64,000 nt of DNA. Origin: Owenia fusiformis (Eukaryota > Annelida > Polychaeta > Sabellida > Oweniidae). Under the pieces are notes generated by a model. It made no database searches. It saw only the letters and a program-made list of their open reading frames with translations, and was not told the DNA's origin. Shown one piece after another: positions 1-11,153 of the stretch; the stretch's first letter is position 1; every line of letters begins with the position of its first letter. A program made the position numbers and the translations under genes. Location of the stretch: NCBI GenBank assembly GCA_903813345.2, contig CAIIXF020000008.1, positions 23,234,822-23,298,821 of the forward strand. The letters are read 5' to 3'.

Positions 1-245
1 AAATTTATTATTTTCTATTCTAAATGCATTACAGCTGTTGAACAGGATGATCAATAGTAACATGAGGAACTCCATCCATCCTGGAGAATTCCTCAGGAGA
101 ATTCCACATAACATAACAGCTCTTACATGACTTCACAGGAAATACATATCAAGGTATTTATGACTTCAAAGGAAATACATACGAAGGGACAAAAGTTGCA
201 CCTCAAGGATAATTTACAACTTACAACAAGACACACAGTGATAAA

Positions 246-2090
246 TATCGCACTTTGAAGAGCAAACTGGCCACCATGCAATTTACCCAGCATGGCCAAA
301 ACCTAATCAGACCTTGGCACTAGTCTGCTCTTGCATCTGTAAACATTTAAAGTTGACAAGGTTAGCAGTTTTCCTGCAATTTTGATGACAAGAATTTATA
401 TGTAGTCTGGAACTTTGGGAAAATTTAGATAACATCGTTTGTGACCTAATTTGATGACCTTCGACCTTGAAAATTTAACTTTTTCAGACCTCAGTAGTTG
501 TTTTGTAATTAAGCTGACCTAAATTTAAATCCAAAATATCAATTTAGAAAATCAACTTTTTTTACCTTTTCAAGGTCACTGAAGGTGAATGCATGTGTAA
601 AAATTTCAAGTTGAACAGGTTAGCGGTTTTCTTGGAATTTTGATGACAAGATTTGTTGAAAAATTCAAAATGGCCACCACGTAGTTTACCCAGCATGCCC
701 TAAACCTAATCAGATCTTGGCACTTGTCTGCTATTGCATGTGTAAAAATTTCAAGTTGAACAGGTTAGCGGTTTTCTTGGAATTTTGATGACAAGAATTG
801 ATTTGTAGTCTCAAACTTTGAGAAACTTGGATAACATCATTTGTGACCTAGTTTAATGACCTTGACCTTCGACCTTGAAAATTTAACTTTTTCAGACCTC
901 AGTAGGTGTTTTGTAATTAAGCTGACCTAAATTTAAATCCAAAATATCAATTTAGAAAATCAACTTTTTTGACCTTTTCAAGGTCACTGAAGGTGAATGA
1001 AAGGTCAAATCTGAAATCTAAGGTCAGATTTGAACTTCTGAGAACTTGTAGATGTTTTTAAAAAAAAATAAAATTGGTCAATTTGGAGCAAGTTGAAAAA
1101 TTCAAAATGGCCACCAAATTGAAAAATTCAAAATGGCCACCATGTAATTCAGCCAGCATACCCAAAACCTAATCAGATCTTGGCAATAGTCTGCTCTTGC
1201 ATCTGTAAAAATTTCAAGTTGAACGGATAAGTGGTTTTCCTGGAATTTTGATGACAAGATTTGTTGAAAAATTCAAAATGGCCGCCACGTAGTTTACCCA
1301 GCATGCCCTAAACCTAATCAGATCTTGGCACTTGTCTGCTATTGCATGTGTAAAAATTTCAAGTTGAACAGGTTAGCGGTTTTCTTGGAATTTTGATGAC
1401 AAGAATTGATTTGTAGTCTCAAACTTTGAGAAACTTGGATAACATCATTTGTGACCTAGTTTAATGACCTTGACCTTCGACCTTGAAAATTTAACTTTTT
1501 CAGACCTCAGTAGGTGTTTTGTAATTAAGCTGACCTAAATTTAAATCCAAAATATCAATTTAGAAAATCAACTTTTTTGACCTTTTCAAGGTCACTGAAG
1601 GTGAATGAAAGGTCAAATCTGAAATCTAAGGTCAGATTTGAACTTCTGAGAACTTGTAGATGTTTTTATAAAAAAAATTTGGTCAATTTGGAGCAAGTTG
1701 AAAAATTCAAAATGGCCGCCAAATTGAAAAATTCAAAATGGCCACCATGTAATTCAGCCAGCATACCCAAAACCTAATCAGATCTTGGCAATAGTCTGCT
1801 CTTGCATCTGTAAAAATTTCAAGTTGAACGGATAAGTGGTTTTCCTGGAATTTTGATGACAAGATTTGTTGAAAAATTCAAAATGGCCGCCACGTAGTTT
1901 ACCCAGCATGCCCTTAACCTAATCAGATCTTGGTACTAGTCTGCTCTTGCCTCTGTAAAAATTTCAAGTTGAACAGGTAAGCAGTTATCCTGGAAATTTG
2001 ATGACAAGATTTGGTTTATGTCCCGCCCGCCCGCACGCCCGCCCAACAGCACAAGACGACGGCAATATAGCACTTTTTCAAAGTGCGATA
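246..2090 (+). mobile_element. Helentron/pearl-like element with tandem core
   Basis: Non-coding element with a core of about three imperfect direct repeats of roughly 606 bp (equivalent sites at about 671, 1279 and 1884). The units carry AAAATGGCC(A/G)CC motifs and GACCTTGACC runs. A (CCCG)n-type microsatellite follows at 2022-2044, then a 3' hairpin with stem GCACTTT/AAAGTGC (2070-2086, 3-base loop). The left end carries TATCGCACTTTGAA (246-259), the reverse complement of the right hairpin arm, so the ends are subterminal inverted repeats. Tandem core, microsatellite, terminal hairpin and a matching left subterminal repeat is the known layout of bivalve pearl elements and Helentron-associated (HINE/DINE-1) elements. 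No open frame of note; the short open frame at 1577-1777 is inside the repeat. The family call is inference from architecture. Confidence 0.65.
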
Positions 2091-3600
2091 AAAAGTATCA
2101 TTGGAGGTAATGAAAATATATAGCTTAGCTAACTCAGAGAGCACTAAAACCCTTATTTCTTCAACTACTTAATGCAATATAGTCTAATATGATTAAGTTT
2201 AAAAAAACTATTTACTTGATCTATGTTTCTTTTAAAATGTTCTTGAAAGCAAGTATTGCCTGAAGAGAATTCTTTATCTGGATTTGTTTAAGGTTGGGCA
2301 TTGGCTGTCAAGATAAAGTTATAAATGTTTTTTCTATTACACTTAGCCTACTGTTTAACCACTTATATGCTAAATATCTACTAATTAGATCTGATTTTAA
2401 TTATTCATCATGGTTTATGAAATCACAGAAGCACATATAAACAGTTCAACACATTAGCAGAAAGAGTGATCAGATGTGAGTTTATTCATAATATAAGGTA
2501 GTTCACTTGAGATTCTAAATATTCTTCTGCCTTCTAGACAGGATGGTATTCTCAAAATCATGGCGAAAATCATAGAGTGAGTGAATATGGTAGTTGTCCT
2601 AGCCTCAAACACCATCTATACATGGAGAAGAAAGATAATTTCAGTTTTAAATAGCAGAAAGGAACTAGTAGTGCAACTCACCAGAAAAATGCCACTCGAG
2701 TAGAAAGTGTAAAAATGCCACTGAATCAAGTGAACGAAAAATTGTAAAAATGAAAAGCTCACCCTGAAGACTGAAGGAAAAATAAATACTATATTAGCCA
2801 CTCTACTTCGTACTATCAGTGTTCTATATAGTTTGTATCAATTAAATGACAAGAAATGTAATTATTTATGCCAAAATTGTCATACAAAATTGATCATTCC
2901 TGAGGTAATAATAAAACATGCTCACTTGAGTTTGAAAAAACATACTCTTGTAACTACCTTGGACAGGTTCAACAAGTGAGAGGAGAGTACTGACATTCTA
3001 AACAAACCACAAAAAAAACATATTCTGAGTTCCCCTGTGGCATAGTACATGTTATGTTTATACATCCAGACTTGTAACTGTCAAGGTAAACAATAAATAT
3101 CAATCAAGTTGATTTATGATCTGGCAATGGTATTTATCCTTAATAAGACCTAAAACAATTGCTGCATTACAGAACCAAAGAATAAGTACTGAGTGTAGCA
3201 AAATACATCATCCTTTAAACCATTTGAGAAAGGCAGAGAAGAATCATATTGATAACTTAGCAGGCTTGCATGGCGATACAACACAAGTCTTCTCACCTGA
3301 CTCAACAGAAATACAACATTGGAAAGGTAGAACTGTAACCAATTAAAGCACTTAAATATAAATATGTTAATGTGACCTTTTATTCAAGAGATTGGGGTAT
3401 GTTAAAGGCCAAGATCCCTTATCTTAGTAGACTCCAGACAGAAGCCACGTTTGTGGTTTCCACATCTAGATAATTCTTCCTGGTTTTCAGCAGACTAAAT
3501 AAACCATGGCAACCAATATACTTGTCTACCAAGGAACAAACAAGTTGTATAGTTGTTATATGAATGGCTAAATATATCGCAGAAGTAGATTTAGCCAAGC
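2091..3600. other. Unassigned AT-rich intronic or intergenic sequence
   Basis: No recognisable gene, RNA or repeat was seen here. Short open frames of 60-76 codons (such as 3116-3346 plus) have no domain and no splice context. Later exons of the minus-strand PALS1-like gene could in principle lie here, but I could not find a stretch resembling the end of L27C or the central PDZ. Confidence 0.4.
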
Positions 3601-3609
3601 TAGATATCA

Positions 3610-3740
3610 TTACATAATATGGAGAACAAGGCATTAACATGCAAAATGTCACAACCTACCATTTGCCACAGACCCCAGATGCTGAAGTGCCGTCACAAAA
3701 AATGGAGACCGTAACATTTGGTGACATAAACAAACAAACA
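3610..3740 (+). repeat. Dispersed repeat, copy 1 (second at 8990-9100)
   Basis: A segment beginning AACAAGGCATTAACATGCAA and running through CCATTTGCCACAG to the GGAGAC/ACAAAAA portion is repeated in the same orientation at about 8990-9100 with roughly 75-80 percent identity by eye. Weaker relatives with CTAAATGC and CACAAAAAGT motifs occur near 27365-27425 and 35430-35490. It is probably a degenerate short interspersed element or minisatellite relic. No internal promoter boxes are evident. Confidence 0.45.
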
Positions 3741-3763
3741 AACTAGATGATATTGTTAACATG

Positions 3764-3943
3764 CAGTGGCGGATCAAGAAGCTAACAGGGTGGGGGGCAC
3801 ATTTCAAGTCAAAGATTTTGAAAGTTTAAGGCCCATTTTAAGATAATTAGGCTTAAAAAGGCCAAGTAATGCCCAAAAGGCCCAATTTTTTAGGCCCTAC
3901 AAAAATTTGGTGGGAGGAGCAGGCCCCATGGATCCACCAGTGA
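3764..3943. mobile_element. Short MITE-like repeat with CAGTGGCGGATC ends
   Basis: The left end reads CAGTGGCGGATC and the right end GGATCCACCAGTG, an imperfect inverted pair bounding about 180 bp. The interior has AAGGCCCA/GGCCCAATTTT motifs and the tract TTAGGCCCTACAAAA. The same GGCCCTAC motif appears inside the element at 42624-43060 and the degenerate segment at 35640-35740, so these may be related non-autonomous DNA elements. No coding potential. Confidence 0.45.
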
Positions 3944-5480
3944 CTTGGATTGTAATTTATGCCTATAAGTAGGTAAATCAATTTTGACTGAATTTTCAGA
4001 AAAGTAGAAAACCCTGAGTTAGAATACGAGAAAATAATCAAAGCTTTCTTGTATCAAATTATGTATAAGATTCAAATATGTTATGAGATTGAGAAGAAAA
4101 CTGGAGTCCCTCTATGTGCACTTTGCATTCGTTTGACTTAAAAATCATCTACCGGTATATTATTTATAAGTTAAAGAGACATCTATGAACTCACCAAGCC
4201 AACCATGTATTAACCAACATGAAACATTATTGAAACAGATTTCTTTCTGTTTGCTGATTGGTTGAGAAATACCCTGCGCACAGAGTCTAGTTATAAACTA
4301 CCCTCTGCCTAGTATAGACAATATTACAGTTTAGCAGCCCCATCCCCACGACCAATGCCTGTGACAGCTTGGGTCATAAACCATTTCACACCTACACCTA
4401 CCACGCTGACCTATTCTCAACCAATCAGTGAGCTGGAAGGAGCAAGTGCTAAATGCGTGCAAAATAATTATGCAATTACATCACAGAAAGGGACCCTGCA
4501 TAGAAAGTTGTTCGTATTGTTGTCGACGAAGAATTCTGATTCACTCGGTGAGTTCAGAGATTTATTGAAAACTGAAAGAGTGAAGACAAAGCCATCTTTT
4601 GAGAAGCAAAGTCAAACAAATGCAAAGGGTAGTTGAGAAAATATGAGTGTGATGGTATGAACTAATTTATGGCAAATCTTTCTTATTGGTGTCTCTAATA
4701 CCAGAAAATACAAAATGCATAATTGAGACAATATCGAAATGCAAACAGATCTTTAGCTACCTATCTGAAAAGTATGCAAGTAAATTGGAAACTTGAGCAT
4801 GAGCAGACAGGCATTCTAAAGAGTCTATGAGTCAGTCATATATTAGCACTGACATGACTTTCCAATGTTAGTCTGACCTGGCAAAAGATAAGTAAAAAAT
4901 CACAAAAATGAAATAAATACTTTGGCATAAACATTTGGTCCTGGGAGAATCAGTAATGTACAGATTGTGTTGAAATACAGTCTCAAAGGCACAACGTATA
5001 ATAGCATATTTTGAAAGCATATCAAAACTTCAAAAATGAATAACATGCTGTATAGCAGCCAACATTCTAAATCGTGACTAGAACAGATTCATTAGTAAAT
5101 ATGGTATGAGGGATTACAGGGGTTTTACAAAATGCATTCTTTAAGATGGTGATTTTTTGATAGTCAATTACTGTCTCAAGAATCTCAGAGAACCCAGGTG
5201 TGTAAAATCAATAAAAATTCCCTTCCTGTACTAGGTGTTTCAAATCCATCATTCATTAATACTAGATGGCAAACTTCCATGTGTTATATATCATATGAAA
5301 GCCTGTTCTATTTTGGACTCACTGAAACAATTTTGATTAAGCGAAGTAGCTTTTACAACTTGCTAAATATCGCTACAAAAGGTGCCCATTTGATCAATGG
5401 CATAATGATTATAGCATTTGATGGATTCTGAGGATATATCTTAATGATATTGAACAAATATTTCACTCTATTGAGGTGAA
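3944..5480. other. Unassigned sequence
   Basis: No feature I can support. A 93-codon open frame at 4355-4636 (plus) has no recognisable domain, no splice signals that would recommend it, and ordinary base composition. Confidence 0.4.
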
Positions 5481-5489
5481 TACCTGTAC

Positions 5490-5615
5490 ATCTTTCACAA
5501 GTGATATTCCACGAAGCCAAATTCCCGGGAGCGTGGGATATCGCTAGATATCTCACAGTTGTCTTATCTGATTAGCATTGCCATTGAATATCGCCATATA
5601 TCCCACGACATGTGA
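5490..5615. repeat. Palindromic repeat, GTGGGATATCG family
   Basis: Contains ATTCCCGGGAGCGTGGGATA followed by CTAGATATC and, about 60 bp on, GAATATCGCCATATATCCCAC, which can pair back to the first part. Similar text (ATTCCCGGGAGCGGGATA) recurs at about 43246-43265. It is probably a small foldback element related to the palindromes near 42.5 and 43.3 kb. Confidence 0.4.
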
Positions 5616-6054
5616 CCCGGTTTTGACCAATCATACTGTCGCTAGCTAGATAGTGATATAATAATGAAAAATATTAATGAAAAAATTATTAAATATTTCA
5701 AAGAACTACCCAAAGAGCTCTAATTGCTACGGTGCATCTTGATCTGCTCCTCTTTTTTATTCCGTTACTATTAGTAGCCTTCAATCAAGCAAATTATGTT
5801 CCCAAAGATCAATCATGCCAATACTTGGCCCATAAATCCAGAATTGGAAAAGCTTTACAATGATATCTTTAAAGCACAGTTGTTGTGACCTGAGATCAAG
5901 GTCAACTTTTATAGGTCAAGGTGATTCCAAGATCGAAGGTCCATCAATACCTAATTCTGTAGGTCTCAACCAACAGGATCCAGAGGTTCCATTGGCAGTG
6001 GTTTTATTCTTAGATCATTCGCAAAACTCTAAAATCACGAAGGAAAACACCTAC

Positions 6055-6341
6055 CTGGACATTTGCATTCTGCAGGATGTTCATAAGCTCATCAGTCTGG
6101 GGCCCCGTATATTCATCAAGTTCTATCAGAGCTGACCCGACCAACTCCTGAGAATTCGCCCCTAATGCTGTAGTTGGTGGAGTTTTAGACACAACCTCCA
6201 CAATTTTATTATGTGCTGCTAAAGCCCTTTGGAATCGCTGGGTCTCGAGTAAACGCTGAATGGCAGTCAGTTTTTCCTGATATTCTGTTGACTGCACCTG
6301 GCTCTGAACTCTACCAAGGGATCTGTACAGGTCTGTGATAT
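6055..6341 (-). CDS. PALS1: PALS1/MPP5-like exon: L27N and start of L27C
   Basis: Internal exon of a membrane-associated guanylate kinase scaffold of the PALS1/MPP5/Stardust family, which links Crumbs to PATJ and Par6 at the apical membrane of epithelia. The acceptor is CTTGTTTCAG just above 6341 and the donor is CAG|GTAGGT just below 6055. The 287-nt exon completes a codon split with the 10-kb exon and ends in phase 0. The peptide starts DITDLYRSLGRVQ, then KLTAIQRLLETQRFQRALAAH and HNKIVEVVSKTPP, and then a second helical block NSQELVGSALIELDEYTG. This matches vertebrate PALS1 [20 protein letters not shown] and NAQDLAQEVQTVL position by position: L27N (which binds the PATJ L27) and the first part of L27C. 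The C-terminal remainder (end of L27C, PDZ, SH3, GUK) was not found and is presumably left of the window. Confidence 0.88.
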
Positions 6342-6349
6342 CTGAAACA

Positions 6350-6453
6350 AGATAGAATACAATGATTTACTTTACTCTGCTCAAATAATGCAGGTTGTAG
6401 TAGATAGAATACAATGATTTACTTTACTCTGCTCAAATAATGCAGGTTGTAGT
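6350..6453. repeat. 52-bp tandem duplication beside an acceptor
   Basis: Two apparently identical 52-bp copies (6350-6401 and 6402-6453) starting AGATAGAATACAATGATT. They sit within 10 bp of the PALS1-like exon acceptor at 6342-6344 on the intron side, so the region expected to hold the branch point is present twice on the transcribed (minus) strand. The copies look recent because no differences are visible. Confidence 0.9.
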
Positions 6454-7198
6454 TACAAATCTAATATCATACAAAAAGCAGAATATTTTACTCATGAAAA
6501 TGAGGCAGATATGAAAAAAAAATTTTCCAATATTTTACATTTTCTAGAAAATGCAATAATAGGAGAGAGCCATTAATATTTCATGGAGAGGTAGCTGTTC
6601 TATAGCTCTTCTTACAGGGCTGGGCATCAGCTGAAAAAGGACCCTTATAAAAGCAAGCTGGAATAACACAATCAAATATAGGAATACATCCATATTAAAT
6701 TCATGTTAACTACTAGGCAGTTTGTAATGTAAGGGCTGGTACCATATTCATAGTTTCATGATGGTGCAATCAAGTGAATAGCCCAATTCCAATAAATCAA
6801 CAAACAGGAGCCCTGGTGGTAATGGTGAGATAACAAAGACAGAATGATGAATGGTATATCTCAGAACTCCAAGAACTAAACCACAATCACATGAATCAAT
6901 GAATAAACAAGAAATTATGCTTTTAATAATGCCATGTAGGATGTCAGTAGAAAGATTACTTCAAAGATTATACATGTCTTGGTAGTTGAGAGAAAGAGCT
7001 CTTCTCTTATCCTATTGAGGCAAATGCAATCCGTTGGAACATGAGAAAACAACAAGAAAATACATCTACTTGGTAGAGAGGCGAAATGCAACAAGTGTAT
7101 TGGAAGGATTTCCACGTTCCAACTAAGATACATCAGAAATGAAAAAGTGATAAGACCCCTCGGGAAGTTGTGAATGAAAAAAGTCAGACGATAAAACA
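6454..7198. other. Intron sequence, nothing recognised
   Basis: Part of the 3.7-kb intron between the 10-kb and 6-kb exons of the PALS1-like gene. No repeats, RNA genes or coding blocks were recognised. Confidence 0.5.
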
Positions 7199-7202
7199 AC
7201 TA

Positions 7203-7826
7203 GAAAACGGCAACTCCACGGAGTAGCAAATCCCAATGAAAACTATAACATATATGAATCTGTATTTGTCACAAAAATACACACATTAGAGATATATCAG
7301 AATTTCTATCAATTTAAGCATTGGGGTGACCATTAAAGAGTTTCAAAGGCACAAATAATAGACAATTTGAATTTATTTTCTGAGGCACAAATCAGGAAAA
7401 CAATACAATAATTGTGATGTACCCTAAATTTCCTTCAATTTGAGAATAATATATCCAATATTACTTTAAAGAGATCAGAAGAGATCATTTTCAAAATTGC
7501 CTTTCATTTGAGTATAATAAAGCTATACTTCAGAAAGATCTCAGAACTAATGCAAATTCCTGTTTTCCCGTAAAAACAATGTATATTGGTGAATAGTTTT
7601 TGCATAAAACTATTCACCAATATATTTGATGAAGAAAACAATGTATATTGGTGAATAGTTTTTGCATAAAACTATTCACCAATATACATATCTTCATCAA
7701 ATATGAAGAAAATCCGTCAACTCATATTCGATGTTATCTTCCGGACAGATGGACGGACGGACTGACTGACTGACGGACAGAGGTCTTCACTATATCCCTA
7801 CCGAATTTCGTTCATTGGGATAATTA
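7203..7826 (+). mobile_element. Small Helentron/pearl-like element (family B)
   Basis: Starts with AAAACGGCAACTCCACGGAG, related to ACAACGGCAACGCCAAAGCG at the start of the elements at 50675 and 57494. It ends with a GGACGGACGG microsatellite (about 7745-7780), then TATATCCCTACCGAATTTCG and TTCATTGGGATAATTACA. The subterminal motif TCCCAATGAA (left) is the exact reverse complement of TTCATTGGGA (right). It lies wholly inside a PALS1-like intron. Non-coding; two perfect hairpins sit in its middle. Confidence 0.6.
7582..7686. repeat. Two tandem perfect hairpins
   Basis: Stem TATATTGGTGAATAGTTTT with its perfect 19-bp complement around a 5-base loop TGCAT occurs at 7582-7624 and again at 7644-7686 (period 62). 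The spacers share AAACAATG. They lie inside the element at 7203-7826. Confidence 0.9.
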
Positions 7827-10073
7827 CAAAAGAATGTGATAATTACTAGCACATCACTGTTTAACCACTGTTAAGCCATGTTATTTAAATATATGCTCCA
7901 TTTTAAATGGACAATTTGGAGAAAAGTGTATCAAACTGGATAAAGATAATTTTCAGGATTACCCTACCAGGTCCTTGATAATTATAATAGCTTAGACTTT
8001 GTGTAGTATAGTTCAATATATTCATTTTGTAATGACTAATATGTCAGGTCATGACATATATAAAAGATATATAACCTGCCCCAGAACATATACAACTAAC
8101 ACAAATAGGGGAGATATACAGAGACTCGATGCAAGATTATGGAGTGAAGAAAAGCAAAGAGTCATTGTGAGTTACACATCTCATATCCATCAAAAGCATT
8201 GTAAGGATGGACTCTGATAAATCAGATGGCCAATGAGGACTGGTAGTTATCACCCCTTTTCCATCCTCAAACCAGCAAAAGATAATAGTAGTTGTGGTAA
8301 ATTAGAATGAAAAGCAGCAGGCAAATGGGAGATTCACTTGTCAATCAAGGTTATATAATAATTAGACAGGACTAATGTTAATGTAATACAATGAATCCCA
8401 AGTGAGGTAATTATAGAAGTAATTACAATCAGTTGGTGCCATTATGAAACTTATGAGCATCAGTTAAATAAACAATTGTACAATATGTTGTATAAACCAA
8501 ATCTACTTGCACTATGTCACTCTGATCAGTTGTTTGTTATTTTGTAGGTTAATGTGAAACTACAAACAATCTGATGCATGAATATATCTCCATAAGGAGA
8601 AGGTTTCCATTGACACCCCAAAAAGAAGTTTTTTATTAATGGACTTAAAAAGAAAAAGGATAATTGTAACATGAACCTTCAAGAAGATGACTCTTTTTGG
8701 AGGTTTCTAATGTGTCCCTGAGGAGAATCTTATCAATACCATTCAGATAGACTGCAGAATCAAACAGTTCTAGGATCTAATTTAAGTAAATTCTTAGGTG
8801 ATATTGGGCATAAAAATGAACAATGAAAGGTAGACTTAATATTCTGGCAAGATGCTGTCACCTTTTACTGACACATCAACATCAAGACCCCATAGAAACT
8901 ACACAAACCAGTAACCTTCCCAGCACTAAAGCATTTGGAGGCTGTACCATGTTGATTCTAACATACTGAAAATCTATTGCACTTTGTCAACAAGGCATTA
9001 ATATGCAAAATGTCACCACCTGCCATTTGTGTTATAGATGCCAAACACTAAATGCCAAACACCATCCACAAAAAGTTGGAGACTATAACAATATGTAATA
9101 ATAACAATTTATCTTAACAGGTAAATGGGCAGTACTTTCTCTGAAATTTCTAATAACAAAGTAGTTAAAGCCTTTTGGAGGGAGATATGACTAACAATGA
9201 GGTTTCTCCTCCAGGAGACTATGAGATATTATATGTAATAACGCCTAATATTTATGTCATTATGGCCTTACCCAAAATATAAATTCACAAAAATGAGCAT
9301 TAACATTGTAATGTAAAAGTTCACTGATATTCAATCAATAAGTGAATAATAAATGAGTGGTATTTCTCTGAGATAATGATACAAGGCTAATCAAGATATG
9401 ATGAAGCAGAAGTAAGCTAATGTAGTCTGTTTATCTTTGTCACTATATAGCAATATTTGTGCTACTTATCTTCATCATGATTACATTACCATTGAGGAGA
9501 CATGATCAGAAATAATCTCAAAATGATACATTACTTTTGCATAAACAGTCCAGGGATATAACAAAATTGGAGTCAGGAGGCAAATCATCATTTTGAAAAT
9601 AGAATACGATTTGGGCAAATCTTTGGAACAATGTACCATTTCCTTTACTGAAGAGAGAATGTGGGGCAATGGAACATTTTGCTATTCAAATCTTCTTGAC
9701 TGAGCTACCACTACTTTATATAAATATAAGAAGTTGGAACGTAGAGTGCAAATGAGAATGGCACCATGTCATATTCATTGGACCATTTTACAAAAGTATT
9801 ACAATCTGGCACAGAGCCATGGTCGCTGTTATAGTACATACATATATGGCATATGCATCATTCTGAGGCAGTTGTAACATTGATGGTGTCTCACTTTTGA
9901 AATCAGAATAATGGAAAGCCACTAATTTAACCATAGAGCTTTATAAAGTGGGTCCAACATTTGAAGCTGACAGACATGGCCATATAAAGGGTTGCCAACT
10001 CACTACAAGGGCAAAGGCAACCAGAACTGACATGAAAGAGAACAAGTGAGGGGAAAGAGATCCTGGCACTTAC
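7827..10073. other. Intron sequence with one dispersed repeat copy
   Basis: Intron of the PALS1-like gene. The only item recognised is the second copy of the 3610-3740 repeat at about 8990-9100. Short open frames (7999-8217 plus, 9481-9669 minus) have no support. Confidence 0.5.
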
Positions 10074-11153
10074 CTAATGGTTTCTGAGCCCCCGGTGGTG
10101 GTTTTCCCCTGACCTGTAAAGTGGCACCTTCATACTGTACATCCTTATTTTCATCTTCCTCCAAGTATGCTGTATTTACAAACCCTGAAGTTGGTACAGG
10201 AGGGCGACCTTGTTCAGAAAGTGCTTGCATTTTTTTAGAGCCCCGCAAGGACTCTCGTAAAAAATTTTGTTCCCTTGTATATTTATCCTCTTCCTCTTTG
10301 CGTTTGCGTAGACTTTCCTGATGCATCCGTATACGCTCTAATTGCTCCTTAGAGATATCATCTCTTGTAAGCTCCTGGGAACCCATAAATCCAGCATCAG
10401 TGCTGCTCTCCCCACCAGGGTTATTTATCTGAATACTAGGGGCAGGATTTGATGGTTGGGGAGGCACATAGCTATCCCGTGATTTTAACGATGGATAACT
10501 TGGACGCTGTTTTACTGTACCCTCAAAGTTCTCTGGTACATCAATAGCCATTTCTCTACAGTCACTGCTGTCACTATACTCTACAGCACCTTCAATGAGA
10601 GGTTCAGTACTTTTACTTGGTTTACCATTTTGATATAAAGGGGGTCCATTTGAGTTATATCCCTCAATATAGTTACTGTTATTGTAATCCGTTAATGAGT
10701 CCTTCGAGCTACTTGATGGGATGTGACCATTTTCCTGTGATGTGTTTTCAACTTGCACATTTACTTTGAGTGGGTTTCTAGAGTCAACTGCATATCCATT
10801 CATGTTTGAGGTGTTTGAGTTGCCGTTAATTGCACTTGGGGTATAGGAGTGACCGTAAGCTGGAGTCACACTGTCATGGTATGTGGGGCCTGCTGGGGGA
10901 GCAGGTCTCATATGGGGGGATGGACTAGAGTTATTACTAGGGTGCTGCACTACCGATGGAATAGAATCATGCAAATTATTATGTCCTATATTGCCGTTTG
11001 TTGTCTGTAGGTCTCCGTTGTCATGAAGACCAGACAATTTGGTCATATCTATGGGTTTGAGTTTATTAAGAGCTGATAGTCTCTCTAAGCGTTCTTTAGC
11101 CTGGTCTTCTACAGCAATTACGTAAGCATCTTGTATCTCACCTAACTCAAGTC
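10074..11153 (-). CDS. PALS1: PALS1/MPP5-like large exon: disordered N-region and EMAIDVP motif
   Basis: A 1080-nt internal exon (359 full codons plus split codons at both ends). The acceptor is GTGTACTTCCAG above 11153 and the donor is TTAG|GTAAGT below 10074. The start LELGEIQDAYVIAVEDQAKE is charged and helical (residues 1-45). Residues 46-195 are rich in N, S, P and G and look disordered. CREMAIDVPENFEG (199-211) matches vertebrate PALS1 REMAVDCPGDLG, the conserved region 1 reported to bind the Par6 PDZ. Residues 268-300 (EQLERIRMHQESLRKRKEEE) match PALS1 [32 protein letters not shown] (323-334) aligns with GIDNPMFDTEEG. The exon therefore covers the whole region upstream of L27N in PALS1 plus about 195 extra residues. 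Phase 1 entry and exit fit the 41.6-kb and 6.3-kb exons. The ATG at the very left of the open frame lies in intron sequence and is not the start. Confidence 0.88.

Noticed and set aside
4355-4636. 93-codon plus-strand open frame as a gene
   Set aside because: No recognisable motif, no splice signals of note, and composition like other chance frames in the window.
1-6054. Search for the next PALS1-like exon (end of L27C and central PDZ) on the minus strand
   Set aside because: No stretch with the expected LLxAHD or PDZ core text flanked by splice signals was found, so no exon is claimed.
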